Shown: positions 1 through 7,886 of the stretch, piece after piece
Numbering within the stretch: position 1 is the first letter of the stretch
Layout: every line of letters begins with the position of its first letter
Assembly: GCF_000466425.1 (NCBI RefSeq)
Contig: NZ_KE992092.1
Location: forward strand, 1 to 63,331
Length of the DNA stretch: 63,331 nucleotides
Direction of reading: 5' to 3'
DNA from: Capnocytophaga sp. oral taxon 863 str. F0517
GTDB lineage: Bacteria > Bacteroidota > Bacteroidia > Flavobacteriales > Flavobacteriaceae
Made by a program: the position numbers and the translations under genes
Notes under the pieces: generated by a model
Databases searched by the model: none
Told to the model about the DNA's origin: nothing
What the model saw: only the letters and a program-made list of their open reading frames with translations

Positions 1-94
1 CCTTAAATAATTCCATCATACATTAATTTTCAGAGAGCAAATATATGAAATTATTTTGATGCCTCAATTAAATAATTAGCTAATAAAAAACGTA

Positions 95-110
95 TTAACC
101 ATTTGGTTAA
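95..110. promoter_or_regulatory. Operator palindrome upstream of tetR-like gene
   Basis: TTAACCATTTGGTTAA is a 16-base palindrome broken only at its centre. It covers the TTTG (102-105) that would be the -33 element of the promoter whose -7 box TACCTTTG lies at 126-133 with a 20-base spacer. A near-identical perfect palindrome precedes the tolC-like gene at 830-845. The likely ligand is the adjacent TetR protein, which would block its own promoter; this is inference from position and symmetry. Confidence 0.75.
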
Positions 111-125
111 TTCAAATATTTAATG

Positions 126-133
126 TACCTTTG
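126..133 (+). promoter_or_regulatory. -7 promoter box of tetR-like gene
   Basis: TACCTTTG matches the Bacteroidota TAnnTTTG box, with TTTG 20 bases upstream inside the palindrome. It implies a transcription start near 140 and a short leader before the GTG start at 159. Confidence 0.6.
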
Positions 134-158
134 CTCCCGAATAAGTGAATAGTGAACA

Positions 159-785
159 GTGACCACCGAAGAACGTATCAAAGCTGCTGCCCGTAAGGTC
201 TTTCACCAGAAAGGCTATGCAGGTACCCGCACCCGCGACATAGCCGAGGAAGCGGGGATCAACCATGCTATGGTCAATTATTATTTCCGCAGCAAGGAGA
301 AGCTCTTCCAGATCGTGATGATGGAGACCATGACTCTCTTTTTCAAAGGTGTATCGACTATACTCAATAATGAAAACACCTCCTTGGAGGAAAAAATAGA
401 ACAAGTAGTGGCTAATTATATAGACTTGCTCTTGGAAGAACCTGAATTACCGACCTTTATGTTCAACGAGGTACGCACTAATCCTGAGCCTTTTGTTGCC
501 AATACTCGTATCCTTCAGGCACTAGAGCACTCCGTCTTAGCCCGCCAATACGCCGAAGCTGTAGCACAAGGGCGAATCACTGAACCCAACCTTATACACA
601 CTGTGCTTAACGTGATCAGTTTGGTGATATTTCCCTTCATCGCTCAGCCTATCTTTACCGCCCTAAGCAGAACCGACAAAGAGGCGTACAAAACCCTCAT
701 GCTTGAGCGAAAAAAATTGATTCCCCAGTGGATCAAGGCTATGTTGTTTGTAGAGGAAAAATCCAAAAATAAGCGGAGTATATGA
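159..785 (+). CDS. TetR/AcrR family transcriptional regulator
   Basis: The 208-residue protein has the TetR helix-turn-helix near residues 20-50 (TRDIAEEAGINHAMVNYYFR followed by SKEKLF), then an all-helical ligand-binding half with no recognisable ligand signature. TetR proteins usually repress and are released by a small ligand. It is transcribed in the same direction as the efflux genes that follow, with matching palindromes before both, so it is probably the local repressor of the pump and of itself. The start is GTG and lies in a GTGAATAGTGAACAGTG tract of the kind that fills other gene junctions here; no in-frame ATG is available before the HTH. Confidence 0.9.
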   Translation: MTTEERIKAAARKVFHQKGYAGTRTRDIAEEAGINHAMVNYYFRSKEKLFQIVMMETMTLFFKGVSTILNNENTSLEEKIEQVVANYIDLLLEEPELPTFMFNEVRTNPEPFVANTRILQALEHSVLARQYAEAVAQGRITEPNLIHTVLNVISLVIFPFIAQPIFTALSRTDKEAYKTLMLERKKLIPQWIKAMLFVEEKSKNKRSI

Positions 786-829
786 GCCCTTTCGCCCTTT
801 AAAAACAACCCTATTTTTTTACCTATATA

Positions 830-845
830 TTAACCAATTGGTTAA
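830..845. promoter_or_regulatory. Operator palindrome upstream of efflux operon
   Basis: TTAACCAATTGGTTAA is a perfect 16-base palindrome 31 bases before the tolC-like ATG. It differs by one base from the copy at 95-110. I see no clear TAnnTTTG box between it and the ATG, so the exact promoter is uncertain. Inferred binding site of the TetR protein encoded just upstream. Confidence 0.75.
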
Positions 846-876
846 ACATATTGATTAACAATTAACAATTAAAAAG

Positions 877-2139
877 ATGCGACTCTTATTTTTACTTTTA
901 TTCCTTCCTATAGCAGTCTTTGCCCAAGAGAGGATTAGCTTGGAAAGCTGTTATGCACTTGCTCGCGAGCACTATCCAACCATACAGAAGTTGGACTTGA
1001 TTGCCAAGAGTGAGGACTATACCTTAGCCAATGCTAATAAGGCTTATCTACCTCAAATTAGTATCACAGGACAGGCTACTTACCAGTCGGAAACCATTGA
1101 TTTTTCGCAGTCTATCGGGCGGTTGCCACTGCCTATCACTTTACCTAAGGTAAGCAAAGACCAATACAAAGTAGTGGGTGAAGTGAGCCAACTCCTCTAT
1201 AATGGGGGCGCTACTCGCACTCAAAAGCAGCTCATCAAAGCCCAAAGTGCTGTGCAGACCCAAGCGGTGGAGACCCAACTCTATGCCCTAAAACAGCGCG
1301 TGAGTAACCTCTATTTTGGGGTATTGCTCATAGAGGCACAACTAACTCAAAACCAGCTAAATATAGAAACTCTCCAATCCCAATTGGAGAAAGCCACAGT
1401 AGCCCTCAAGTACGGCACAACCCTGGCAAGTCAGGTAGCCGAACTCAAAGCGGAGATTGTACGCCTTTCGATGCAACATACCGAATATGAAGCTACCAAG
1501 ACCCTATACCTTCAGATACTTAGTACTTTTATTGGCCAACCACTCTCTACCAATACCATCTTAGAGCGCCCCCAAAGCCGTAGGATAGGCAAGGGCAACC
1601 AACGTCCTGAACTCAAGGGCTTTGACCTACAGCAGGCGGTATTGGAAGCGCAAGAGCGACAACTCTCCTCGGAGTATCTACCTAAGATAGGTTTGTTTGC
1701 CCAAGGAGCTTATGGTCGCCCTACACTCAATATCATCAAGAATGAGTTTGACTTCTATTATATAGCAGGGGTGCGCCTACAGTGGCATCTAAGCCCACTA
1801 TATAGCTTGTCCAACAGGAAGCAACTCCTTCGCTTTCAAGGAGAATCCCTCTCGGCTGACCGACAAGCCTTTATGATGAGCACCGAGCTGGATCTTACCC
1901 AGCAACAAACACAAATCAGCAAGCTCCAGCGCCTGATGGAGCAGGACAAAGAGAGCGTTGCCCTACGCCACCAAGTGGCTCAAGCCGCTCAAGTACAATT
2001 GGACAATGGGGTCATCACCACCCACGAATACCTCCAAAAGGTTAATGCCGAACACCTCGCCCAGCAGACGCTCCTCTTACACGAGATACAGCTCCTCCAA
2101 GCACAAGAAAACCAACACTTAGTGACCAATGACCAATGA
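877..2139 (+). CDS. TolC family outer-membrane efflux protein
   Basis: The 420-residue protein starts with a signal peptide (MRLLFLLLFLPIAVFAQ, cleavage after FAQ) and has the long alternating helical and strand segments of the outer-membrane efflux protein family, including a glutamine-rich coiled coil near residues 100-200 and again near 320-410. It would form the outer-membrane channel for the adaptor and ABC transporter encoded downstream. The last residues VTNDQ and the stop are encoded by a simple repeat tract (from 2121) that also ends the nucleoside phosphorylase gene at 33991. Confidence 0.9.
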   Translation: MRLLFLLLFLPIAVFAQERISLESCYALAREHYPTIQKLDLIAKSEDYTLANANKAYLPQISITGQATYQSETIDFSQSIGRLPLPITLPKVSKDQYKVVGEVSQLLYNGGATRTQKQLIKAQSAVQTQAVETQLYALKQRVSNLYFGVLLIEAQLTQNQLNIETLQSQLEKATVALKYGTTLASQVAELKAEIVRLSMQHTEYEATKTLYLQILSTFIGQPLSTNTILERPQSRRIGKGNQRPELKGFDLQQAVLEAQERQLSSEYLPKIGLFAQGAYGRPTLNIIKNEFDFYYIAGVRLQWHLSPLYSLSNRKQLLRFQGESLSADRQAFMMSTELDLTQQQTQISKLQRLMEQDKESVALRHQVAQAAQVQLDNGVITTHEYLQKVNAEHLAQQTLLLHEIQLLQAQENQHLVTNDQ

Positions 2140-2167
2140 CTAGTGACTAGTGACCAATGACTAATGA
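2121..2167. repeat. Simple degenerate repeat tract at gene junction
   Basis: Units of the type GTGACCAAT / GACTAGTGA are repeated imperfectly across the 3' end of the tolC-like gene and into the spacer. The first 20 bases recur exactly at 33973-33992. The spacer continues with AACTCAAAA-type units up to the next ATG. Confidence 0.8.
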
Positions 2168-2216
2168 TGTAGCTCGTGCTTAACTCAAAACTTAGAACTC
2201 AAAATTCAAAACTCAA

Positions 2217-3143
2217 ATGAAGAAAATATACCTCGCAAGCCTCCTTATTCTAAGTGCTTGCACTTCCAAAAATACCTTTGATGCCTCTGGTAACTTTGTT
2301 GCCGATGAGGTAATTGTATCGGCTGAACAAAATGGCCGTCTCTTGTCTTACTCCGTGGAAGAAGGTAAGACCCTCCAAGAAGGGGAAAAAGTAGGGCAAA
2401 TCAATGTGGAAGTCCTAAAGCTCCAAAAGGAGCAGGTGGAAGCCTCCATCTCCTCCCTCAAGGAGAAAACGCTGTCTTCTGCCGATCAAGTAGCTCTTAT
2501 TCGTAGCCAATACGAGGTACAGAAAGCGCAGCTTGCCCAGCAAGAACGCGAGCATTCTCGTGTGCAACAGCTTGTGGCAGGCGGAGCCGCTACCCAAAAA
2601 CAGTTGGACGACCTCACCGCCCTGACCGACCAACTGCACAAACAGCTTGCCGTAACTGAAAACCAACTCAAGCTGAGCCTTACCAACATCGACAGCCAAA
2701 ACCGCAATGTACTCAGCCAAGAAGCACCCTTACAGAAGAGTGCTGCCGCTGTCCAAGCACAAATCAACCAAGGTGAGATCATCAACCCTATCACGGGTAC
2801 CGTCTTGGTGAATTATGCACTCAAGGGAGAGATGCAGACCTTCGGCAAGCCGCTATACAAGATTGCCAATATAGACACGCTCACCCTCAAAGCCTATATC
2901 ACTGGTGAGCAATTGCCCCAACTCAAATTGGGTCAGCTCGTAACCGTTCATACCGATGCAGGAGCGGACAAGCAACGCGCCTATGAGGGTACCCTTACCT
3001 ATATAGCCGACAAGGCCGAGTTTACCCCCAAGACCATACAAACCCAATCCGAGCGCGCCAACTTGGTCTATGCGATCAAAGTAAAAGTCAAAAACGATGG
3101 CTACCTGAAGATAGGGATGTATGGGGAAGCGGTGTTTAAGTGA
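2217..3143 (+). CDS. HlyD/YhiI-type membrane fusion lipoprotein (efflux adaptor)
   Basis: The 308-residue protein has a lipoprotein signal (LILSAC lipobox, Cys15), a biotinyl-lipoyl-like segment (residues 30-60, ending GQINVEVLKLQ), a helical hairpin (about 65-170) and a barrel half with the motif NPITGTVLVNYALKGE. This is the layout of periplasmic adaptors that join an inner-membrane ABC exporter to TolC. It lies in the same direction as the tolC-like gene and the ABC genes, with a reverse-strand SMR gene between it and the latter. Confidence 0.88.
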   Translation: MKKIYLASLLILSACTSKNTFDASGNFVADEVIVSAEQNGRLLSYSVEEGKTLQEGEKVGQINVEVLKLQKEQVEASISSLKEKTLSSADQVALIRSQYEVQKAQLAQQEREHSRVQQLVAGGAATQKQLDDLTALTDQLHKQLAVTENQLKLSLTNIDSQNRNVLSQEAPLQKSAAAVQAQINQGEIINPITGTVLVNYALKGEMQTFGKPLYKIANIDTLTLKAYITGEQLPQLKLGQLVTVHTDAGADKQRAYEGTLTYIADKAEFTPKTIQTQSERANLVYAIKVKVKNDGYLKIGMYGEAVFK

Positions 3144-3197
3144 AGCCTGCGAATACCTGGAGCAGGGTATGTGGGTGAAGAGTGAAAAGTGAAGAAA

Positions 3198-3527
3198 TCA
3201 GTGCCCACTTGTCTTTGAAAAGAGGTTAATCACCACTACCCCTACGATAATCAGTAGGGCGCCCAGTACAAAAGGGAGGTCTATTTTACTTTTGAAAACA
3301 AGAACACTCACGATAGCGGTCAGTACAATCCCTACCCCTGACCAGATAGCATAGGCTACCCCCAGCGGAATATTCTTGAGGGCTAAGGATAAAAAATAAA
3401 AGGAAACCCCATAGGTCAAGAGCGACCCCACTGCAAACAAGCCCTTGGTAAATCCTTCTGACTTTCCTAAAAGAGTGGTAGCGAAGACCTCTAAAACAAT
3501 AGCTAAAGTGAGGTATAAGTAGTGCAT
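3198..3527 (-). CDS. Small multidrug resistance (SMR) family transporter
   Basis: Four transmembrane segments in 109 residues, beginning MHYLYLTLAIVLEVFATTLL, match EmrE/QacC-type proton antiporters. The membrane glutamate of the LEV motif, equivalent to EmrE Glu14, is present, as are the later motifs YAIWSGVGIV and GVVVIN. A longer reading to 3584 is unlikely because a -7 box (TACTTTTG on this strand, 3551-3558) lies inside it; the ATG at 3527 (or 3536) gives the family's usual length of about 110. It is embedded in reverse inside the ABC efflux cluster, so it must have its own promoter. Confidence 0.85.
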   Translation of the reverse strand: MHYLYLTLAIVLEVFATTLLGKSEGFTKGLFAVGSLLTYGVSFYFLSLALKNIPLGVAYAIWSGVGIVLTAIVSVLVFKSKIDLPFVLGALLIIVGVVVINLFSKTSGH

Positions 3528-3550
3528 AAGTATCATATCTAAATCCGTGG

Positions 3551-3558
3551 CAAAAGTA
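3551..3558 (-). promoter_or_regulatory. -7 promoter box deciding the SMR start
   Basis: TACTTTTG on the minus strand, about 24 bases before the ATG at 3527. Because it lies inside the longest open frame it excludes the upstream start. Confidence 0.6.
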
Positions 3559-3666
3559 CAATCTTTTTTAACAATAGAAAACAAAAATAGCTTATGTGGC
3601 TCACCTCCGTGTGTGTTTGTAGCTCATAACCAAATTGACTTATTGGCAAATTAACAAATTAGAAAA

Positions 3667-4569
3667 ATGACAAGCATCACCATACATAATCTCAGCAAGT
3701 CCTACGGCGATACGAAGGCCGTGCAGCACCTTTCCTTAGAGGTCAAGAAAGGCGAGCTTTTTGGGCTGATTGGCCCAGATGGCGCAGGCAAAACCACCGT
3801 CTTCCGTATGCTCACCACCCTACTGTTGCCTGATGAAGGAAGCGCTACAGTGGAGGGACTTGATATTGTAAAGGATTATAAGCAAATCCGTAAGATCGTA
3901 GGCTATATGCCGGGGCGGTTCTCCCTTTACCAAGACCTCACTGTGGAGGAAAACCTCTCTTTCTTCGCAACTGTCTTTGGCACCACTATTACCGAGAATT
4001 ACGACCTTATCAAGGATATTTATGAGCAGATAAAGCCTTTTAGTGCGCGTCGTGCAGGCAAACTCTCGGGGGGTATGAAGCAGAAGTTAGCGCTCTGTTG
4101 TGCGCTCATTCACAAGCCTAAAGTCCTTTTGCTGGACGAGCCTACCACAGGGGTAGATGTAGTCTCCCGTAAGGAGTTTTGGCAGATGCTCGCCAAGCTG
4201 AAAGCGCAGGGTATCAGCATACTGGTTTCCACCCCTTATATGGACGAGGCCAGCCTATGCGACCGCATTGCTCTTATGCAGGAGGGCAAAATCCTTTCTA
4301 CCAGTACCCCTCGGCAGATTGTCAGTGATTTTGGTCAAACACTTTATGCAGCAAGTACGCCCAATATTTACCCATTGTTCCAGCATCTGCGTACTTGCCC
4401 CGAAATAGATAGTTGTTATCCCTTTGGCGAATACTTACATATCACCTTAAAGCAAGCGACAGATCCGCTCCAATTAGAGCAACAACTGAAAACCACCTTC
4501 CCTCACCTTGAGTGGAAAACGATTACCCCTACCATTGAGGATAGTTTTATACGATTAATGAGACAATGA
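3667..4569 (+). CDS. ABC transporter ATP-binding protein (YbhF N-half type)
   Basis: The 300-residue ATPase has Walker A GPDGAGKTT, signature LSGGMKQK, Walker B VLLLDEPTTG and the switch region. The GPDGAGKTT form of Walker A is typical of the N-terminal half of E. coli YbhF. The C-terminal 90 residues are an accessory domain. With the next ATPase it corresponds to a split version of YbhF and would energise the two permeases at 5472-7778. It ends RLMRQ inside a simple AT repeat tract. Confidence 0.9.
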   Translation: MTSITIHNLSKSYGDTKAVQHLSLEVKKGELFGLIGPDGAGKTTVFRMLTTLLLPDEGSATVEGLDIVKDYKQIRKIVGYMPGRFSLYQDLTVEENLSFFATVFGTTITENYDLIKDIYEQIKPFSARRAGKLSGGMKQKLALCCALIHKPKVLLLDEPTTGVDVVSRKEFWQMLAKLKAQGISILVSTPYMDEASLCDRIALMQEGKILSTSTPRQIVSDFGQTLYAASTPNIYPLFQHLRTCPEIDSCYPFGEYLHITLKQATDPLQLEQQLKTTFPHLEWKTITPTIEDSFIRLMRQ

Positions 4570-4675
4570 GATAATTAGATAATTAGACAATTAGCTAATT
4601 AGTCAATGAGATAATTGATTAATGGCAAATTGACTAATTGACTAATTGCAAATTAGTAAATTAAAGAATTAGAAA
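4562..4675. repeat. Simple AT repeat tract between ATPase genes
   Basis: The spacer is made of imperfect units GATAATTAGATAATTAG, then GACTAATTGACTAATTG, up to the next ATG. It holds no promoter box I can recognise and looks like expanded low-complexity spacer within an operon. Confidence 0.8.
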
Positions 4676-5410
4676 ATGAATGCCATAGAATGTAACAACC
4701 TTACCAAGCAATTCGGTGATTTCAAAGCCGTGAATGGTATCTCTCTATCCGTCAAGAAAGGCGAAATCTTTGGCTTTCTCGGTGCCAATGGCGCGGGGAA
4801 GACCACCGCTATACGCATCTTCTGTGGGCTTTCTTACCCTACTTCGGGAGAGGCACGAGTGGCTGGCTTTGATGTCTACCGCGAGCAAGAGCAGATCAAA
4901 AAGCATATCGGCTATATGAGCCAGAAGTTTTCCCTCTATGATAGCCTTACCGTTACGGAAAACATTACCTTCTACGGAGGGGTATATGGGCTAAGCCGCC
5001 AGCAGATTAAACCCCGCCGCCAGCAGCTCATTGAGACACTCGGCCTTGAGCAGGAAGCCAACAAGCTGGTAGGCTCTTTGCCGCTGGGCTGGAAACAGAA
5101 ATTGGCTTTCTCGGTAGCAATCTTTCACCGCCCTGAGATTGTCTTCTTGGACGAGCCTACCGGTGGGGTTGACCCCATAACGCGCCGTCAGTTTTGGGAT
5201 ATGATCTATGAGGCTGCCGCTCAGGGCATCACCGTTTTTGTAACCACCCACTATATGGACGAAGCCGAATACTGTAACCGCATCAGCATCATGGTCGATG
5301 GCAAGTTGGAAGCCATGGACAGCCCAAGCCAACTCAAGAAACAATTCAACACCGATTCCATGGACGAGGTCTTCTATGCCCTTGCCCGCCAAGCCCAACG
5401 TAATGAATAA
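4676..5410 (+). CDS. ABC transporter ATP-binding protein (YbhF C-half type)
   Basis: The 244-residue ATPase has Walker A GANGAGKTT and Walker B IVFLDEPTGG, but the ABC signature reads LPLGWKQK in place of LSGGQ. That departure is also found in the second half of YbhF-type proteins, so it is probably a family trait and not damage. The pair would make one asymmetric heterodimer. A palindromic GTAGGGGCGAATGG element lies in the spacer after the stop. Confidence 0.9.
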   Translation: MNAIECNNLTKQFGDFKAVNGISLSVKKGEIFGFLGANGAGKTTAIRIFCGLSYPTSGEARVAGFDVYREQEQIKKHIGYMSQKFSLYDSLTVTENITFYGGVYGLSRQQIKPRRQQLIETLGLEQEANKLVGSLPLGWKQKLAFSVAIFHRPEIVFLDEPTGGVDPITRRQFWDMIYEAAAQGITVFVTTHYMDEAEYCNRISIMVDGKLEAMDSPSQLKKQFNTDSMDEVFYALARQAQRNE

Positions 5411-5416
5411 CCCCTT

Positions 5417-5464
5417 GTAGGGGCGAATGGCAATTCGCCCTTCATAGAATGGCCATTTGCCCTT
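5417..5464. repeat. Short palindromic dispersed element (copy 1)
   Basis: GTAGGGGCGAATGGCAATTC followed by GCCCTT, with a second smaller unit ATGGCCATTTGCCC after it. The arms GGGCGAATgGC and the ATTCGCCC reverse complement can form a hairpin. Related copies occur at 17714, 26338, 45467, 60971 and 62016. Confidence 0.8.
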
Positions 5465-5471
5465 TTAGAAT

Positions 5472-6578
5472 ATGAAACAGTTAATAGCCTTTATCCGCAA
5501 GGAATTCTATCATGTATTCCGTGACCGTCGTACGCTTTTGATCCTCTTCGGGATTCCTATCGCGCAGATTATCCTTTTCGGCCAAGCCCTCAGCAGCGAG
5601 GTGAAGCATATCGGTATTGCTGTGCTAGATGAGGCACACAACACCTATTCCCAGCAGCTTAGCTCACAGCTGGCGGCCAGTGATTATTTCAAGATGAAAG
5701 CGCCCCTACTCAGTTACAAAGAGATAGAAGACCCTTTCAGGCGTGGGACAATAAAAGCCGCCCTTGTCTTTCCCTCTGATTTTGGCAATGACCTCTATAC
5801 CCCCAAGGGTAGCACCCTACAACTCATCACCGATGGAAGTGACCCTAATACTGCCAAAACGGTAGAGAACTACCTCTCCGCTATAGTAGCCCGCTACCAG
5901 CAAACGCTGAACCCTACCCTGCGACTGCCCTACCAGATAACGGTAGAAAACCGCATGTTGTACAACGAGGAACAGAATGGCTCTATGAACTTTGTCCCCG
6001 GGGTGATTGCGCTCGTCTTTATGATTGTCAGCACCGCCCTGACCTCCGTGGCAGTGGTACGCGAAAAGGAGTTAGGCACCATGGAGATCCTTTTGGTATC
6101 GCCTTTCAATCCCTTGAAAATACTCGTAGCCAAGGCCGTTCCCTACCTGATTCTCTCGCTGATCAACTTTACCGTGATTCTCCTACTCTCGGTCTATATG
6201 CTTGAGGTACCCATACGTGGTAATCTGCTGTTACTTTATGCGGAAAGCACCTTATTTATCATAATCTGTTTGTCCTTGGGGCTACTGATTTCCACCAGTA
6301 CCTCCTCCCAGCAAACGGCCATGCTTATCTCCATGATGGGAATGATGTTGCCTACGGCCTTTTTCACCGGCTTTATGTTTCCTATAGAGAACATGCCTCT
6401 TGTCTTTCAAGGTATCTCCAAAATCTTCCCCTCAAGCTATTACTATAGTATTGTAAAGAAAATAATGCTCAAAGGACTGGATTTCAGTTATATATGGAAA
6501 GAAACCTTTATTCTTATCACCATGGCAGTGGTATTTTTAGGCCTTGCTATGAAGAAGTTTAAAATACGATTAGAATAG
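5472..6578 (+). CDS. ABC-2 type permease (YbhS/YhhJ-like)
   Basis: The 368-residue protein begins with one transmembrane helix (IRKEFYHVFRDRRTLLILFG), has a large extracytoplasmic domain to about residue 170, then five more membrane helices. The motifs VREKELGTMEILLVSP and FPIENMP are typical of ABC-2 exporters of the YbhS/YbhR/YhhJ group. It is followed by a similar protein, and the two probably form the membrane dimer with the two ATPases. Substrate cannot be told; relatives export drugs. Confidence 0.9.
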   Translation: MKQLIAFIRKEFYHVFRDRRTLLILFGIPIAQIILFGQALSSEVKHIGIAVLDEAHNTYSQQLSSQLAASDYFKMKAPLLSYKEIEDPFRRGTIKAALVFPSDFGNDLYTPKGSTLQLITDGSDPNTAKTVENYLSAIVARYQQTLNPTLRLPYQITVENRMLYNEEQNGSMNFVPGVIALVFMIVSTALTSVAVVREKELGTMEILLVSPFNPLKILVAKAVPYLILSLINFTVILLLSVYMLEVPIRGNLLLLYAESTLFIIICLSLGLLISTSTSSQQTAMLISMMGMMLPTAFFTGFMFPIENMPLVFQGISKIFPSSYYYSIVKKIMLKGLDFSYIWKETFILITMAVVFLGLAMKKFKIRLE

Positions 6579-6581
6579 AAG

Positions 6582-6659
6582 AGTGGTTAGTGATTAGTGG
6601 TTAGAATTAACCCATTAATCACTAACAACTAACAACTGACAACTAACAACTGACAACTG
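6582..6659. repeat. Simple repeat tract with self-complementary halves
   Basis: The first part is GTGGTTAGTGATTAGTGG-like and the second ATTAATCACTAACAACTAAC-like, so the transcript can fold into a hairpin. The tract runs directly into the ATG of the second permease through repeated AACTGACAACTAAC units. Confidence 0.8.
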
Positions 6660-7778
6660 ATGAAAACCTTATCATTCATACTCCAAAAAGAATTCAAACA
6701 GATATTCCGAGATAAGACCATCTTGGCCATGATGTTTGTTGCCCCTATGATGCAGCTGATTATACTGCCTTTGGTGGCCAATTTTGATGTGAAGAACATC
6801 AACCTCGTCTATGTAGATCACGACCAAAGCCCCTATTCGCAGCAGTTGATTCAGAAGATCAGCTCCTCAGGATACTTTCGCCTTGTCGATGCTCCTTTCT
6901 CTTACAAAGAAGGGCTTGCTTTGATAGAAGACGGTCAGGCCGATGCGGTCTTGGAGATCCCTGAAGGCTTTGAACGTAGCCTTATACGTGAAGGAGGGCA
7001 AGCCCTCGGGCTCTCCATAGATGCGATTAACGGCAGCAAATCCTCCTTAGGGGGCGCCTATTTGCTCTCGGTCATACGTGAGTTCAACGCTGAGCTGGAC
7101 GTAAATGTAAAGGCTCCCCAACGCATAGGAGCGGTAGCCAAGCTCAATGTGGCCACGACCCATTGGTACAATTCGCATCTGCAATATACACGCTATATCG
7201 TCCCTGGTATCTTGGCCATCCTGCTTACCATTATCGGAGGCTTCCTCTCAGCACTCAATGTAGTGAAAGAGAAAGAGATAGGCACCATTGAGCAGATTAA
7301 CGTCACCCCTATTCGAAAGTGGCAATTTATACTTGGTAAGCTCATTCCCTTTTTGGTCGTAGGTTTAATCCTCTTTACCTTGGGGCTTACGGTGATGTAT
7401 GTCGTCTATGGTATCTTCCCGGCAGGCAGTTTGCTTACCCTATACACCTTTGCCACCATGTATCTCATTGCAATTTTAGGCTTTGGTCTTTTGGTCTCCA
7501 CCTATGCCGATTCGCAATTGCAAGCCATGTTCATTGCCTACTTCTTTATCATGATTTTCCTTCTGATGAGCGGTTTCTTAACCAGTGTAGATAGCATGCC
7601 CGCCTGGAGCCAAGTGGTAAGTCGTTTTATCCCTGTAACCCACTTTGTCAGTGCCATGCGTCAAATAGTTCTCAAGGGTAGTAGCTTGGTACAACTAAGC
7701 CATGAATTTCTGTATCTATTAGGCTTTGCAATAGTACTGAACAGCTGGGCTGTGTGGAATTATAGGAAAACAAGTTAA
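6660..7778 (+). CDS. ABC-2 type permease (YbhR-like)
   Basis: The 372-residue protein has the same plan as its neighbour: an N-terminal membrane helix after LQKEFKQIFRDKTILAM, a soluble loop domain, then a block of five helices with VKEKEIGTIEQINVTPI and FIPVTHFVSAMRQI. It is probably the second half of the export channel and closes the tetR-tolC-adaptor-ATPase-permease cluster. The stop at 7778 is followed by a new promoter for the restriction locus. Confidence 0.9.
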   Translation: MKTLSFILQKEFKQIFRDKTILAMMFVAPMMQLIILPLVANFDVKNINLVYVDHDQSPYSQQLIQKISSSGYFRLVDAPFSYKEGLALIEDGQADAVLEIPEGFERSLIREGGQALGLSIDAINGSKSSLGGAYLLSVIREFNAELDVNVKAPQRIGAVAKLNVATTHWYNSHLQYTRYIVPGILAILLTIIGGFLSALNVVKEKEIGTIEQINVTPIRKWQFILGKLIPFLVVGLILFTLGLTVMYVVYGIFPAGSLLTLYTFATMYLIAILGFGLLVSTYADSQLQAMFIAYFFIMIFLLMSGFLTSVDSMPAWSQVVSRFIPVTHFVSAMRQIVLKGSSLVQLSHEFLYLLGFAIVLNSWAVWNYRKTS

Positions 7779-7856
7779 CAGGAAAAGTGAAAAAGTAATC
7801 CTTAGTTTGTAAATTAATTATTTGTTAATAATATTAAAATCTTAAAAAGAATAGCT

Positions 7857-7864
7857 TACTTTTG
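7857..7864 (+). promoter_or_regulatory. -7 promoter box of the hsd locus
   Basis: TACTTTTG, 23 bases before the hsdR ATG. No good TTG at the usual distance. This would be the main promoter for the whole restriction-modification operon, since the next five genes are tightly spaced or overlapping. Confidence 0.5.
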
Positions 7865-7886
7865 TAACTTCCTATAAGGCTGCATT

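Noticed and set aside
2415-2794. Two minus-strand frames of about 100 codons
   Set aside because: Shadows of the adaptor lipoprotein gene; no independent motifs.
3528-3584. Longer SMR protein start
   Set aside because: A -7 promoter box lies within this stretch and the family length fits the ATG at 3527.
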